Shown: positions 1 through 8,262 of the stretch, one piece after another
Position numbering within the stretch: position 1 is the stretch's first letter
Layout of the letters: the number at the start of each line of letters is the position of its first letter
Assembly: GCF_031501865.1 (NCBI RefSeq)
Contig: NZ_JARRCW010000001.1
Span: forward strand, 3,682,501-3,746,500
Reading direction: 5' to 3'
Origin: Pseudovibrio sp. M1P-2-3
Lineage (GTDB): Bacteria; Pseudomonadota; Alphaproteobacteria; Rhizobiales; Stappiaceae
Length of the DNA stretch: 64,000 nt
Position numbers and translations under genes: made by a program
The notes under the pieces: generated by a model
The model's database searches: none
The model's input: only the letters and a program-made list of their open reading frames with translations
What the model was told of the DNA's origin: nothing

Positions 1-480
1 AACCTCTGAACCGGCGCCTCAGTGGGCCGCCCCGTTGGTGTGGAGCGGGTTATAAGCACATCCCTCCAACCCGTCAACAACCAAATCCAACAATCTGCAC
101 AAAAACACGAGAAAATATCAAAATTAAACCAATACGAGTCAAACCACCCCCATACACCACCACCAAAACACCCCACAAACCCCAGAAAACAGCCAATCTC
201 TCAACTTGTTAACAAACAATCAATTCCCACAGATACACACATCAACAAACAACACACCAATGTGAACCAACACCACCAACGCAGAACGAAGGACAAACCG
301 CAGCGGCTAAGGCTACCTCCCCACACAAGCGGCTTTGCCAAAAGGAACTCGGGGCGCTCAGGCAGACGCGCCACCCTATAGGAAAGAACCGCCACTATAA
401 GAGAGAGAGAGCCCCCTCCCCTCTTCAGCGACCTCCGCCCTTTACTCCGGAACCGATGGGAGACCGACACTCAAACCGCT

Positions 481-519
481 CTGGATCCCGGATCAGCGCT
501 TCGCTTGTCCGGGATGACA
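481..519. repeat. Dispersed palindromic intergenic repeat, copy 1
   Basis: The two outer arms of this 39-bp element are inverted copies (GGATCCCGGA-like and TCCGGGATGA-like) around a centre reading GCGCTTCGCTTG. A second, slightly diverged copy lies at 51771-51808, more than 51 kb away, also between genes. In the second copy paired arm positions have changed together (CCC to ACC and GGG to GGT), which is what selection for a folded RNA or DNA hairpin would produce. Similar repeats are common in alphaproteobacterial genomes. Confidence 0.8.
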
Positions 520-626
520 CCCTCGGGAGCGGTAAGGCACTCAGTCGACCGCTATGGCACCACCAAGAGAAGGGAGAGAGGGCGAGAGACCAGCGGTAAA
601 GCAAGGTGGTGCGAAATCAGAAGGCA

Positions 627-705
627 GGGAGGTTGGGAGGTTGGGAGGTTGGGAGGTTGGGAGGTTGGGAGGTTGGGAGGTTGGGAGGTTGGGAGGTTGG
701 GAGGT
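627..705 (+). repeat. Tandem repeat, 8-bp unit GGGAGGTT, about 9.9 copies
   Basis: Nine perfect GGGAGGTT units run from 627 to 698, followed by seven bases of a tenth unit. The period is not a multiple of three and there is no plausible reading frame through it, so it is not a protein repeat. The plus strand is entirely G, A and T here. A perfect short array like this is prone to slippage, so copy number may vary between isolates. Confidence 0.95.
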
Positions 706-1439
706 AACTATAAGAGCGCAACAGAAGAGTGAAATGGACAGTCCGCTCACCCTTCACCTTTCAAACCAGATTTTGCTCTTGGGGAAGAGACAAAAGACCA
801 GCAGGTTCATTAACACACCAAGCACAAGATCGGAGATTGCGGACGGACTATTCAAAAGTATTTGCCAAGCCAGTGGGCTCAGATCGCCTGCTGTTGCGCC
901 CGCGAGAAAAGGAAGCGTCAAGCGAATACTGAGCGGGCATGATGGAGGGGCGGTTATCCCCCTCTTCCCCTTCTTGCTCTAAGGTTGGTAAAACGGGATT
1001 GGGAAGAGACTTACTCCCGCCCGCTACCGTGAGCGGCCAGTGCTAACTCAAATGGCAGAACATGAGCAGATTTTATGAAATGCGTACAAAGAGCAACAGG
1101 AACGCTTCAGCGAAAACCGAGTTCAGAACAAGCCGTTAGATCGAGAGTGTACTCTCAAGTTCGGGCAAAAGCTGGAATTTCACCGCAAAGTGTACGCTCA
1201 GCGACCGGTTTTGTGCGAAGAAATGTCCATATAAAATGCCAATCAGGAGCTGACCGCGAAAGAGTGGGGCCTTTACGATCAACCGGCAACAGGACCTGAG
1301 AGGAAAGCGTGGGTTGATCAGAGTATGGGCCAAACGTCCTTAACACTCCGCACACCCGCCCGACTTATCCCCTCTCCGCAAAAGATTATCCCCCTCTCCC
1401 GTCTGGAGTGAGGGGGAGGTGGGGAGAAAGGAAGCACAT

Positions 1440-1494
1440 ACAGAGCTACAGAGCTACAGAGCTACAGAGCTACAGAGCTACAGAGCTACAGAGC
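1440..1494 (+). repeat. Tandem repeat, 8-bp unit ACAGAGCT, about 6.9 copies
   Basis: Six perfect ACAGAGCT units (1440-1487) are followed by seven bases of a seventh. The unit length (8 bp) matches the array at 627-705 but the sequence is unrelated. The array ends six bases before the stop codon of the small minus-strand membrane-protein candidate at 1501-1782, so it lies in its 3' untranslated region. Confidence 0.95.
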
Positions 1495-1500
1495 GCCATC

Positions 1501-1782
1501 TCATTGTCCCATGCCTGTCCACTGGGCCAGATTTGGGAAGACAAATGCGATTAACCACGAAACGAAAGAGGAAACCAGAGCGGACACGAAGGCCGATAAG
1601 AGAGAGGAAAATATTGCGATAAGCCATTTATCCCGACGGTTGATTTGCTCAGACAAATCGCGGAGCTGCATCTCCCAAGCCCTAATTGCCTGCGGATCTC
1701 CTGTTTTGGCCACATCCTCAATTGTTCCCAAGAGGTCGTTTCGTTTCGTCTCTAACTGCCGGCCTTTTTCATAAAAGCGCAA
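1501..1782 (-). CDS. Hypothetical small membrane protein, single C-terminal helix
   Basis: Not a recognised family. The frame stays open upstream to 1896, but the most credible start is a TTG at 1782: a TGGAGG Shine-Dalgarno-like sequence lies about 9 bases before it, and the upstream part looks random. This gives about 93 residues. A charged, coil-like N-terminal half (ETKRNDLLG, QLRDLSEQINRRDKW) is followed by a strongly hydrophobic segment (LIAIFSSLLSAFVSALVSSF and on) near the C-terminus, so it would be tail-anchored with most of the protein in the cytoplasm. The ribosome-binding region sits in a perfect 7-bp inverted repeat (1791-1797 with 1806-1812), which could mask it. It stands alone in a gene-poor region and could be a phage or plasmid remnant. 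Confidence 0.45.
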   Translation of the reverse strand: MRFYEKGRQLETKRNDLLGTIEDVAKTGDPQAIRAWEMQLRDLSEQINRRDKWLIAIFSSLLSAFVSALVSSFVSWLIAFVFPNLAQWTGMGQ

Positions 1783-2072
1783 TGCACCGTACCTCCAAGT
1801 GATGCTGGAGGTGACACTATGGTTCCTCCTGTCGAACAAGGGCAATCCGTTGTATTTCCGCAAGGAAAAGTTTCGAGCAAGATGAAGGAAGACCATTTCA
1901 AACTTTGGTTTTCACAGGTAACGCCTGAGAAAACCTCTTATTTTCCAGTAAGAGACACTTCAGCGCTAACCATGCCAAAACATCAAGTTTCTTTCCTAGT
2001 CAAAAATAGTCAACTTTTTTAAGGGATGATCTTCATGCAGCTACCTTGGAGCACCTTAAAGGAGGCCATCGC

Positions 2073-3179
2073 ATGCCCCAGTTAGAGATCCCATTTCTAT
2101 TTATGCGGGGCGGCACTTCGCGCGGAGCCTACTTTCAGCGCAAAGATTTGCCGGAAGACCGGAACTTGCTTGAAAACACCCTCCTAGCCGCAATGGGTGC
2201 AGGACATCCGTTGAACATCGATGGCATCGGGGGAAGTTCAGAGGTCACAACGAAGGTTGCCATACTTTCTCCTTCCAGCGACACCTCCACCGATGTTGAC
2301 TATTTATTTGCGCAGGTTGATGGAGCCAGAGGAATTGTAGATTTTGGCCCCACTTGCGGCAATATACTTGCCGGTGTTGGACCTGCCGCCATTGAAATGG
2401 GGTTGGTGGAAGCACAAAACTACATCACACACGTTAAGATCAGAGCGGTAAACACAGGCGCACATATCACCGCCAAAGTAAAAACCCCGGAAAAGTGTGT
2501 GGAATATGAAGGAAGCACTCATATTGACGGGGTGCCAGGTACCGCTGCAGGCATTGTTCTGGAGTTTCGAGGGGTTGTAGGATCCAGCACTGGAAAAATA
2601 CTGCCGACAGGCGAACCACGCACGCTCATTGACGGATTGGAAGTAAGCTGTGTCGATGTGGCGATGCCGCTGGTTCTTGTGCGCGCCAGCGATATCAACA
2701 TCAGTGGCTATGAAAGCACTGAAGAGCTCGCAGCAAATAAAGAACTATTAACAAAGCTTGAAGGGATTCATCTGAAAGCTGGCCAGCTCATGGGACTGGG
2801 CGACACGGGCCGCAAAGTTATTCCCAAATTTGCAGCCCTGGCCAAGGCACGAAATGGAGGCGATATCACCGCCCGCTACTTTACTCCATGGGCTCCCCAC
2901 CCTTCCATGGCGCTAACCGGTGCCCAATGTATTGCAACATCTATGCTTTATAAGGGCACCATAGCCGAAGATTTTTACACTCCAACCTTAAGCCAAAGCG
3001 ATGACCAGCCCACAGTTATTCAAATTGAGCACCCCTCCGGACATATAGATGTGGTTATTCACTGCAAGAATGATGGAGGAAAGTTCCAGTTCATCTCAGC
3101 AAGCCTTATCAGGACCGCCCGTCTTTTGGCACGAGGTTCAATTTGCATCCCCTCCAACGCCTGGCATAATCCCACTTAA
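2073..3179 (+). CDS. PrpF/GalD-family isomerase (4-oxalomesaconate tautomerase-like)
   Basis: A 368-residue member of the PrpF family, whose members isomerise or tautomerise small unsaturated dicarboxylic or tricarboxylic acids without a cofactor. The N-terminal signature FMRGGTSRGAYF, followed by an IDGIGG motif and a T(T/S)KVAI stretch, is closest to GalD-type 4-oxalomesaconate tautomerases of gallate degradation, and the length is normal for that subgroup. The ATG at 2073 is preceded by a strong AAAGGAGG site. A longer frame from 2046 would place that site inside the coding region, so it was rejected. No aromatic-degradation genes are adjacent, so the substrate is not fixed by context; PrpF-type aconitate isomerase remains an alternative. 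Confidence 0.85.
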   Translation: MPQLEIPFLFMRGGTSRGAYFQRKDLPEDRNLLENTLLAAMGAGHPLNIDGIGGSSEVTTKVAILSPSSDTSTDVDYLFAQVDGARGIVDFGPTCGNILAGVGPAAIEMGLVEAQNYITHVKIRAVNTGAHITAKVKTPEKCVEYEGSTHIDGVPGTAAGIVLEFRGVVGSSTGKILPTGEPRTLIDGLEVSCVDVAMPLVLVRASDINISGYESTEELAANKELLTKLEGIHLKAGQLMGLGDTGRKVIPKFAALAKARNGGDITARYFTPWAPHPSMALTGAQCIATSMLYKGTIAEDFYTPTLSQSDDQPTVIQIEHPSGHIDVVIHCKNDGGKFQFISASLIRTARLLARGSICIPSNAWHNPT

Positions 3180-3605
3180 CTTTATAGCGTTTCAGGTTAA
3201 AGCGCGCTCCGTATGATTGTGTCCACTCAAACGGCAAGAGTTCGCTTGAAATATAAATGTTGGAGTGCGAGGCGTGAATGTGAATAAACGCGACGTGCTT
3301 GTCTTATGCTTTTTTAGTGCCTTCTGCGAATATAGGCCAATGGCCACCGTATTGACTCGGGAGGGCAGTGGCGGTGGTCGGATTGAGATAAGCGAAAAAG
3401 CAACACTTACTTCGGTGAAGTGTTTCAATGAAACATCTCACTGAATGTAGAGCATGGCGGCAAAACTATTCACATTATATAGGAGATAGATTGTAGGATG
3501 TATGCATGAACAATGCTCAGATCTCTCGCATGAATACAAGAGCCTCGCAAGGCAGTCATATTTGAATTTTCAGAAAGGTATTTTGAATATGAGTACTTAG
3601 CGAAA
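3180..3605. other. Intergenic stretch without a supported gene
   Basis: Only short frames without ribosome-binding sites or recognisable motifs are present between the PrpF-family gene and tRNA-His. No terminator with a T-tract was found directly after the stop codon at 3179. Confidence 0.5.
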
Positions 3606-3682
3606 TGGTACAGACGAGTGGATTCGAACCACCGACCTTCGGAGCCACAATCCGACGCTCTAACCAACTGAGCTACGTCTGC
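3606..3682 (-). tRNA. tRNA-His (GTG anticodon)
   Basis: Read on the minus strand this folds as a complete cloverleaf. The acceptor arm GCAGACG (3682-3676) pairs with CGTCTGT, the D arm contains AGTTGGTTAGA, the anticodon loop is TTGTGGC with anticodon GTG, the T arm contains GGTTCGAATCC, and the CCA is encoded (3608-3606). The base before the acceptor stem is A rather than G, and the discriminator (position 73) is A. Most bacteria encode G-1 opposite C73 in tRNA-His. Loss of G-1 together with A73 is an established feature of a large alphaproteobacterial clade with a matching histidyl-tRNA synthetase. Confidence 0.97.
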
Positions 3683-3894
3683 TCGCCAAGTTCGCGGAAC
3701 ATAGGTTTATTTTTTTTCGTTGGCAAGTGGGTGATTCCATCATTTTTTCAAAAGTCCACAGAACCCAACAAAAATAAGTAATTATACGCGTATTTTTGAG
3801 GGTCATTAGGGGGACTTCTGTCATTTTCTTCGCAAAAAACCTGCGAAGGCGCTGCTTCAGCACCTCTTAAGACATGCGAAAATTCAGAAAAATG

Positions 3895-3939
3895 AAAAAA
3901 TCGACGCTTCCCCTTGAGGAGGACCGGAGGGAAGCGCCG
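3895..3939 (-). terminator. Rho-independent terminator downstream of the phasin gene
   Basis: On the minus strand a stem with arms CGGCGCTTCCC and GGGAAGCGTCG (one mismatched pair, 16-base loop) is followed at once by ATTTTTTC. The position, 75 to 120 bases after the phasin stop codon, and the T-tract fit an intrinsic terminator for phasin mRNA. Confidence 0.8.
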
Positions 3940-3982
3940 ACTTGTTGGCGGACCTGTGAAAAGTACGCCCGGTAATTTCAAT

Positions 3983-4004
3983 CCTGAGTTCCACGGAACT
4001 CAGG
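3983..4004 (-). terminator. Perfect hairpin just after the phasin stop codon
   Basis: CCTGAGTTC and GAACTCAGG form a perfect 9-bp stem with a 4-base loop, 10 bases after the phasin stop codon. There is no good T-tract after it on the minus strand, so it may be an mRNA 3'-end stabiliser acting with the true terminator at 3895-3939 rather than a terminator itself. Confidence 0.5.
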
Positions 4005-4013
4005 CTTTAGGCC

Positions 4014-4526
4014 TTAAGCAACCTTGAAATCTTTGGCAGCTTTTTCAATTGCGTTTTTTGCAGGCTCAGAAAGAGAGGTTGCAAGTTTGGTTGCAAGTTC
4101 CTGCATATCCTTGGCCTGCTCAGTGACAGCTTCATACTGTGTACGGGCAAATGAGGATTGAAGCTCAATAGCTTCAGACAGGGTTTTTGTACCAAACATG
4201 TCTTTCATATAAGAAAAGACAGCATCCGAATTTGTTTTGGCAGCATCTACAGCTTTAAGGTTGAGCTCCAAAACGCCTTCACGAGTTGTCTCGAAAGCTT
4301 CTTCAAGAAGGTCTGTAGCTTCTTCAGAAGCGGACTTCATTTTGGTGTAAGCATCTTTGGCTTGTTCAACACTTTTTTCAGTTGCTTCACGTAGGAATGC
4401 AGGAACTTCCATTGTATTCATAGCAAACATCTCCGTATCGGCTTTGGGTGTAGATTTAGGGGTAGCCGCTGCTTTTGCAGTCCGACCTTTAGGTGCAGTC
4501 TTGGTGGCAGTTTCAGTCACAGCCAT
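4014..4526 (-). CDS. Phasin family protein
   Basis: A 170-residue phasin, the amphipathic protein that coats polyhydroxyalkanoate granules and limits their size. After a low-complexity Ala/Thr/Lys-rich N-terminus (about residues 1-35) comes a long, uninterrupted helical region with the typical pattern VPAFLREATEKSVEQAKDAY, ending in a Lys/Ala-rich tail; there are no membrane segments. The chosen ATG (4526) lies 8 bases after GGAG; an ATG three codons upstream is too close to that site. Two PhaR-like palindromes lie about 110-135 bases upstream (4634-4662) and two hairpins follow the gene. No PHA synthase or phaR is in the window. Some phasin-like proteins serve stress or chaperone roles unrelated to PHA. 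Confidence 0.9.
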   Translation of the reverse strand: MAVTETATKTAPKGRTAKAAATPKSTPKADTEMFAMNTMEVPAFLREATEKSVEQAKDAYTKMKSASEEATDLLEEAFETTREGVLELNLKAVDAAKTNSDAVFSYMKDMFGTKTLSEAIELQSSFARTQYEAVTEQAKDMQELATKLATSLSEPAKNAIEKAAKDFKVA

Positions 4527-4633
4527 TATCATCACTCCGTTATCCAGTTTGGATTTTTCTCTGACGAAGTCTCAAGCCTTGAACCAGCAACCGTTTCCGT
4601 CAGGTCAACTATGACTAAGATAAGCGATTCATA

Positions 4634-4662
4634 TTGCATTGCAACATATTTTTGCACCGCAA
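4634..4662. promoter_or_regulatory. Tandem PhaR-type operators TTGC-N3-GCAA upstream of phasin
   Basis: Two palindromes of the same form, TTGC-ATT-GCAA (4634-4644) and TTGC-ACC-GCAA (4652-4662), have centres 18 bp apart and lie about 110-135 bp upstream of the phasin start codon. PhaR repressors of alphaproteobacteria bind CTGC-N3/4-GCAG-type palindromes at phasin promoters and are released by PHA. These sites differ from that consensus only by a symmetric outer C/G to T/A change. Assignment to PhaR is inferred from form and position. Confidence 0.65.
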
Positions 4663-5230
4663 TATGAACTATTTTCATTTGAGAGAATTAAGTCTGATAG
4701 AGTAATGACTTAGAGGAATAATAAATATTTATTAGTTAGCAAATCAACGAGACAAAGAGAAAACCCAGTATAAATTACCAAGTAAATTACTGAATTACAT
4801 GGAGCTAATTGATCTGATTCCCTATTACTTTTGCAAGGGTAATCTACAGAGGGAAATTTACTCTATAATTATCAAGAGCATAGAAAGAATATTTTTCAAA
4901 ACTCTCTATTTTTCCCGCTCATATACATTGCACGGCCAAAAAGATCGTGGATTAAAGGCTCACTATAATTGCCCCAGTCGACAGCCTCGCCAACTTCCGG
5001 CTAAGCTCGCTACCGCATTTTCCGCACATTCGAATATTTCTCCAGTATTTATACGCAGGTATAAAGAACGAGGAGTATTTTAAGAGGCAACTAGCATTAT
5101 TGAGACAAACCGCTTACCTGATCCTTTGAAATAACGTATTATTTTGTGTCAGTGACGAAGATGGCGAAGATGAGGGTCCTTTTTTTGCTAAAAACCAATC
5201 GTATGTCGTATCGCTCAGAGGATTGTTTAA
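4663..5230. other. AT-rich intergenic region, no gene seen
   Basis: This stretch is clearly AT-richer than its surroundings. One plus-strand frame (about 4799-5083) has no ribosome-binding site and an irregular composition, so I do not call it. The region probably holds the upstream promoter elements of the phasin and, at its right end, the promoter of the histidine kinase. Confidence 0.5.
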
Positions 5231-8020
5231 GTGGCTGACTTCAAATTCCGACGCAGACAGCGACCCATCCGTTTTACCTGGCGTATGGATGGCGAAGGGC
5301 ACTTGCTTGAGCTGTCCAAAGAGTTCGAAATGTGTGTTGGACCACAAGCCCCTGCCTTGATTGATAAGCTCTGGCATGACCTCTTGCACGATTTGAATAT
5401 GGATGATGCAGGGCAAATAGCGACCGCCCTGAAACAACACGAGAGTTTTACAGGTGCGGTAGTCGATTGGCCCATTTGTAACTCACGCCTGCGTGTTCCC
5501 ATTAGCCTTTCAGCCCATGCTATCTTTGACGATGAGAAAGAGTTGCTCGGTTTCAACGGCTTTGGCGTCATTCACAGCGTGCGTGCCTACACGTGTGACA
5601 GTGTGGTCGACCCTCTTGAAATCTACGAGATTAGCGAACGGGCCCTCCCCGTAAGCACCCACAAGACTGAACCTGAAACAGAAGAGGAAACGCTCGACCT
5701 GTTTCAGATTGGAGCCCAAGCGATCCCACCTGCCGACGATACAAGCCGTGACGAGCTGGAGGAAGATTATGCCGGGCTAACCACTCCGGCCAAGGATACT
5801 TCAGTGGAAGGCGGGGCACTGGGGCAGGACATCCCTGTGGAGCTGGAAACCGGTGAGATATTCGAAGAGGCTCAAAACAGCCCAGAAGAAGACGTTGCGC
5901 AGGACAACGAAGTTCAAGCTGAGGCAATTCAAGAGCTTGTAGAAGTGGCTCCACTCTCTGCAGAGGTAACTGAGGAGACTGCACAGGCTGGTGACCAAGA
6001 GGTCGTCAGTATTGCCCTCACCTCTCCCGACGACTCCGAACTTCCCGTAGAAGAAGAGGAGGAGCCAGTCGATACGCCTGCTCTTTCCTTTGAGGAAGCG
6101 ATCGCCAGCCTTCCAGATGCACCAGCTCGAAAAATAAAGGACAATACTCCGCGTAGCCTTGCTGAGCTAACCTCCAATATTGTGCGGTTTATAGACCGCA
6201 AACCTGCCCCTGCTGGAACATCCAACCTTTCAAAGCCGGAAAAGGACGCTTTTGAGCGTATAGCCAAGGCTCTTGGAAAACCGGAGAAAAGGGTGGAGGT
6301 TCCCGCCCCTACACTCAAAGCTACCCATGACGTTGCAAAACCGGCCAAGGACACCGTTACCCAGCTGGGATCTGTGAAAGTCCCTATCAGGCACATGGAA
6401 CAGGACAGTGCAACACCCCAAAACGCCCCGCTGGCGCAAATGGCCCCCAAGCCGAAAAAAGCTCCTAGGAATAAAGGTGACAAGAGCGCAATTTCTCCTA
6501 TTGATCCGCGCTTGATGGACCGGCTTCCCATTGGAGTTGCGATTGTACGGGATCGGGAGATCTTTTACGCCAATGACACACTGCTCAGTCTGCTGGACTA
6601 TGAAACCCTCAGTGATCTGGACGGGTCAGGTGGTCTTGAGGCGATTTTTGCGGAAACGGACAAACCTGTCGATCTGAAAGATGAAACAATCGACCGGCAA
6701 GTTCGTGTGCGTAAAGCTGATGGAACCATCGTCCCTGCAGATGCACGAATGCACTGCGTTCCTTGGGAGGGGGGCAATGCCCTCATGATTTCCCTGAGCC
6801 TCATTTCATCGCCGCCCCTGAGTACCAGAAAAAAGGCGACTGCGGAAAAAAGACAGGAACCAGAACAATCCGTTCGTGCGACAGCTCCGTCAAGTCTCAA
6901 GGAAGTTAAGCGTATAAAAGAGCTGGAGGCTATTCTCTCTCTAGCAGTTGATGGCGTACTGACCATTAACTCCAGTGGCGAGATTCTCAGCGCGAACCTG
7001 TCGGCAGAAGCGCTTTTGGGCGTGGAAGAAGATGAACTGATAAGCAAACCCTTCACCACCTATCTCATGCCCGAAAGCCATGACAGTGCCATGGATTATG
7101 TGGAGGGGCTTTCCTCCAACGGCATCAGCAGCATATTGCGAGATGGGCGGGAAGTACTGGGTAAAACCAAAAATGGCTCTCCCCTTCCGCTGTTTATGAC
7201 AATGGGCCGGATTGAAAAGGGAAATAACGGTCCCCTTTGTGTTGTTCTCAGGAATATCAAAGACTGGAAAGACAGTGAGGCGGAGCTGACCCAAGCGCGC
7301 ATTGAAGCGGAGCAGGCCAGCACACAAAAATCGGAGTTTCTTTCTGAAATCAGTCATGAAGTCCGCACCCCCCTGAATGCAATCATCGGCTTTGCGCAGG
7401 TGATGCTGGAAGATAAGGCAGGAGCGATGACACATGAGCGCTACAGGGGATATCTGCATGATATCGAGCGCTCCGGTCAACACATCATGAGCTTGATTAA
7501 TGACCTGCTGAACCTTGCCAAGATTGAATCTGGCAAGATGGATTTGAACTTTGAAGCCGTCTCCCTGAGTGAGACCTTGGGTGAATGTATTGGCCTGATG
7601 CAACCACAGGCGAGCCAGAACAAAATTATCGTTCGGACCAGTCAGTCGGATCAAGTCCCCCCTGTTGTGGCGGATGCAAGAATGCTGCGGCAAATTCTCT
7701 TGAACATCCTGTCCAACGCCATAACCCATAATACAGAGGGCGGACAGGTTATCGCTTCACTACAATATGAGCCCACAGGAGAAGTGAAGCTGCGCGTACG
7801 CGATACCGGAGTTGGAATGTCGGAGGATGAGCTGGCCATTGCCCTAGAGCCTTTCCGCCAGCTTGGATCTACAGCAGGCGGAGAAGGGGCCGGGCTGGGC
7901 CTGCCGCTCACAAAAGCAATGGCGGAGGCCAACCGCGCCAATTTCTCTATTACCTCGCAAAAAAACCAAGGCACGCTGGTTGAAATTACCTTCCCGTCCC
8001 AACGTGTTTTGACAGAGTAG
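5231..8020 (+). CDS. PAS-domain sensor histidine kinase, PdhS/PleC-like
   Basis: A 929-residue kinase without membrane segments. Order seen: a PAS-like region (about 10-120), a long acidic Glu/Pro/Ala-rich linker (about 140-300), a second Lys/Pro-rich linker, PAS (about 427-525), PAS (about 561-685), a HisKA domain with SHEVRTPLNAIIGF and phospho-acceptor His709, then a HATPase_c domain with NILSNAITHN, RDTGVGMSEDEL and GAGLGLPL. The H-box and following helix resemble kinases of the PdhS/PleC/DivJ class, which control cell-cycle regulators such as DivK. It starts with GTG directly after an in-frame stop; an AGAGGA site 8 bases upstream supports this start. Related rhizobial proteins usually have extra N-terminal sequence, so this one may be naturally shorter. 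Substrate regulator unknown; no response regulator is adjacent. Confidence 0.88.
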   Translation: MADFKFRRRQRPIRFTWRMDGEGHLLELSKEFEMCVGPQAPALIDKLWHDLLHDLNMDDAGQIATALKQHESFTGAVVDWPICNSRLRVPISLSAHAIFDDEKELLGFNGFGVIHSVRAYTCDSVVDPLEIYEISERALPVSTHKTEPETEEETLDLFQIGAQAIPPADDTSRDELEEDYAGLTTPAKDTSVEGGALGQDIPVELETGEIFEEAQNSPEEDVAQDNEVQAEAIQELVEVAPLSAEVTEETAQAGDQEVVSIALTSPDDSELPVEEEEEPVDTPALSFEEAIASLPDAPARKIKDNTPRSLAELTSNIVRFIDRKPAPAGTSNLSKPEKDAFERIAKALGKPEKRVEVPAPTLKATHDVAKPAKDTVTQLGSVKVPIRHMEQDSATPQNAPLAQMAPKPKKAPRNKGDKSAISPIDPRLMDRLPIGVAIVRDREIFYANDTLLSLLDYETLSDLDGSGGLEAIFAETDKPVDLKDETIDRQVRVRKADGTIVPADARMHCVPWEGGNALMISLSLISSPPLSTRKKATAEKRQEPEQSVRATAPSSLKEVKRIKELEAILSLAVDGVLTINSSGEILSANLSAEALLGVEEDELISKPFTTYLMPESHDSAMDYVEGLSSNGISSILRDGREVLGKTKNGSPLPLFMTMGRIEKGNNGPLCVVLRNIKDWKDSEAELTQARIEAEQASTQKSEFLSEISHEVRTPLNAIIGFAQVMLEDKAGAMTHERYRGYLHDIERSGQHIMSLINDLLNLAKIESGKMDLNFEAVSLSETLGECIGLMQPQASQNKIIVRTSQSDQVPPVVADARMLRQILLNILSNAITHNTEGGQVIASLQYEPTGEVKLRVRDTGVGMSEDELAIALEPFRQLGSTAGGEGAGLGLPLTKAMAEANRANFSITSQKNQGTLVEITFPSQRVLTE

Positions 8021-8090
8021 CGATCTGGAGCACGCATACAGAAAAGCGTGGCTCTCACTTCTTGGGAATACATTTGAGAAAGTAACCGGC

Positions 8091-8125
8091 GTATGTGTTG
8101 CGGATACCATATTCGCAACACATAC
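8091..8125. promoter_or_regulatory. Perfect 12-bp inverted repeat between kinase and PLP-enzyme genes
   Basis: GTATGTGTTGCG (8091-8102) and CGCAACACATAC (8114-8125) are perfect inverted copies around an 11-base spacer. The element lies 70 bp after the kinase stop and 138 bp before the next start. What follows on the plus strand is only loosely T-rich (CCTTGCTCATTTCTT), so it could be a terminator for the kinase gene or an operator for the downstream enzyme. Confidence 0.6.
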
Positions 8126-8262
8126 CCTTGCTCATTTCTTAATGCGTATCCTTACGGAACATTAGCACTTATTGTAATGGGGTACGCTAGGTGTCTGGCC
8201 AGTCTCTTCCTTTGGGTCAGGCGCACATATAGGTCTGACACACTCGAAGCGGAGGCTCCAAC

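Larger units (their letters stand above)
1..1500. other. Largely non-coding, repeat-bearing stretch with no supportable gene
   Basis: I see no convincing coding region here. Open frames exist on both strands but are compositionally odd and have no recognisable protein features. From about 61 to 240 the plus strand is extremely G-poor (10 G in 180 bases) and made mostly of A and C. Further on there is a dispersed palindromic repeat (481-519) and two tandem repeats of 8 bp (627-705 and 1440-1494), annotated separately. The first 50 bases are GC-rich and different in character; they could be the 3' end of a feature lying outside the window, but I could not identify it. Confidence 0.6.

Noticed and set aside
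1-60. Possible rRNA or tRNA remnant in the GC-rich first 60 bases
   Set aside because: No cloverleaf or recognisable rRNA segment could be drawn; the stretch is too short to judge.
22-470. Overlapping open frames on both strands at the left end
   Set aside because: Low-complexity products driven by the A/C-rich composition, no ribosome-binding site, no motifs.
627-705. CRISPR array
   Set aside because: The unit is 8 bp with no spacers and no cas genes; it is a simple tandem repeat.
3192-3428. 78-codon minus-strand frame
   Set aside because: No ribosome-binding site and an irregular composition; no family resemblance.
4799-5083. 94-codon plus-strand frame before the histidine kinase
   Set aside because: AT-rich, no start signal, and does not connect to the kinase frame; an in-frame stop also lies directly before the kinase start.
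5929-6531. 200-codon minus-strand frame inside the histidine kinase gene
   Set aside because: Antisense shadow of the acidic linker (Ser/Ala/Gly-rich product).
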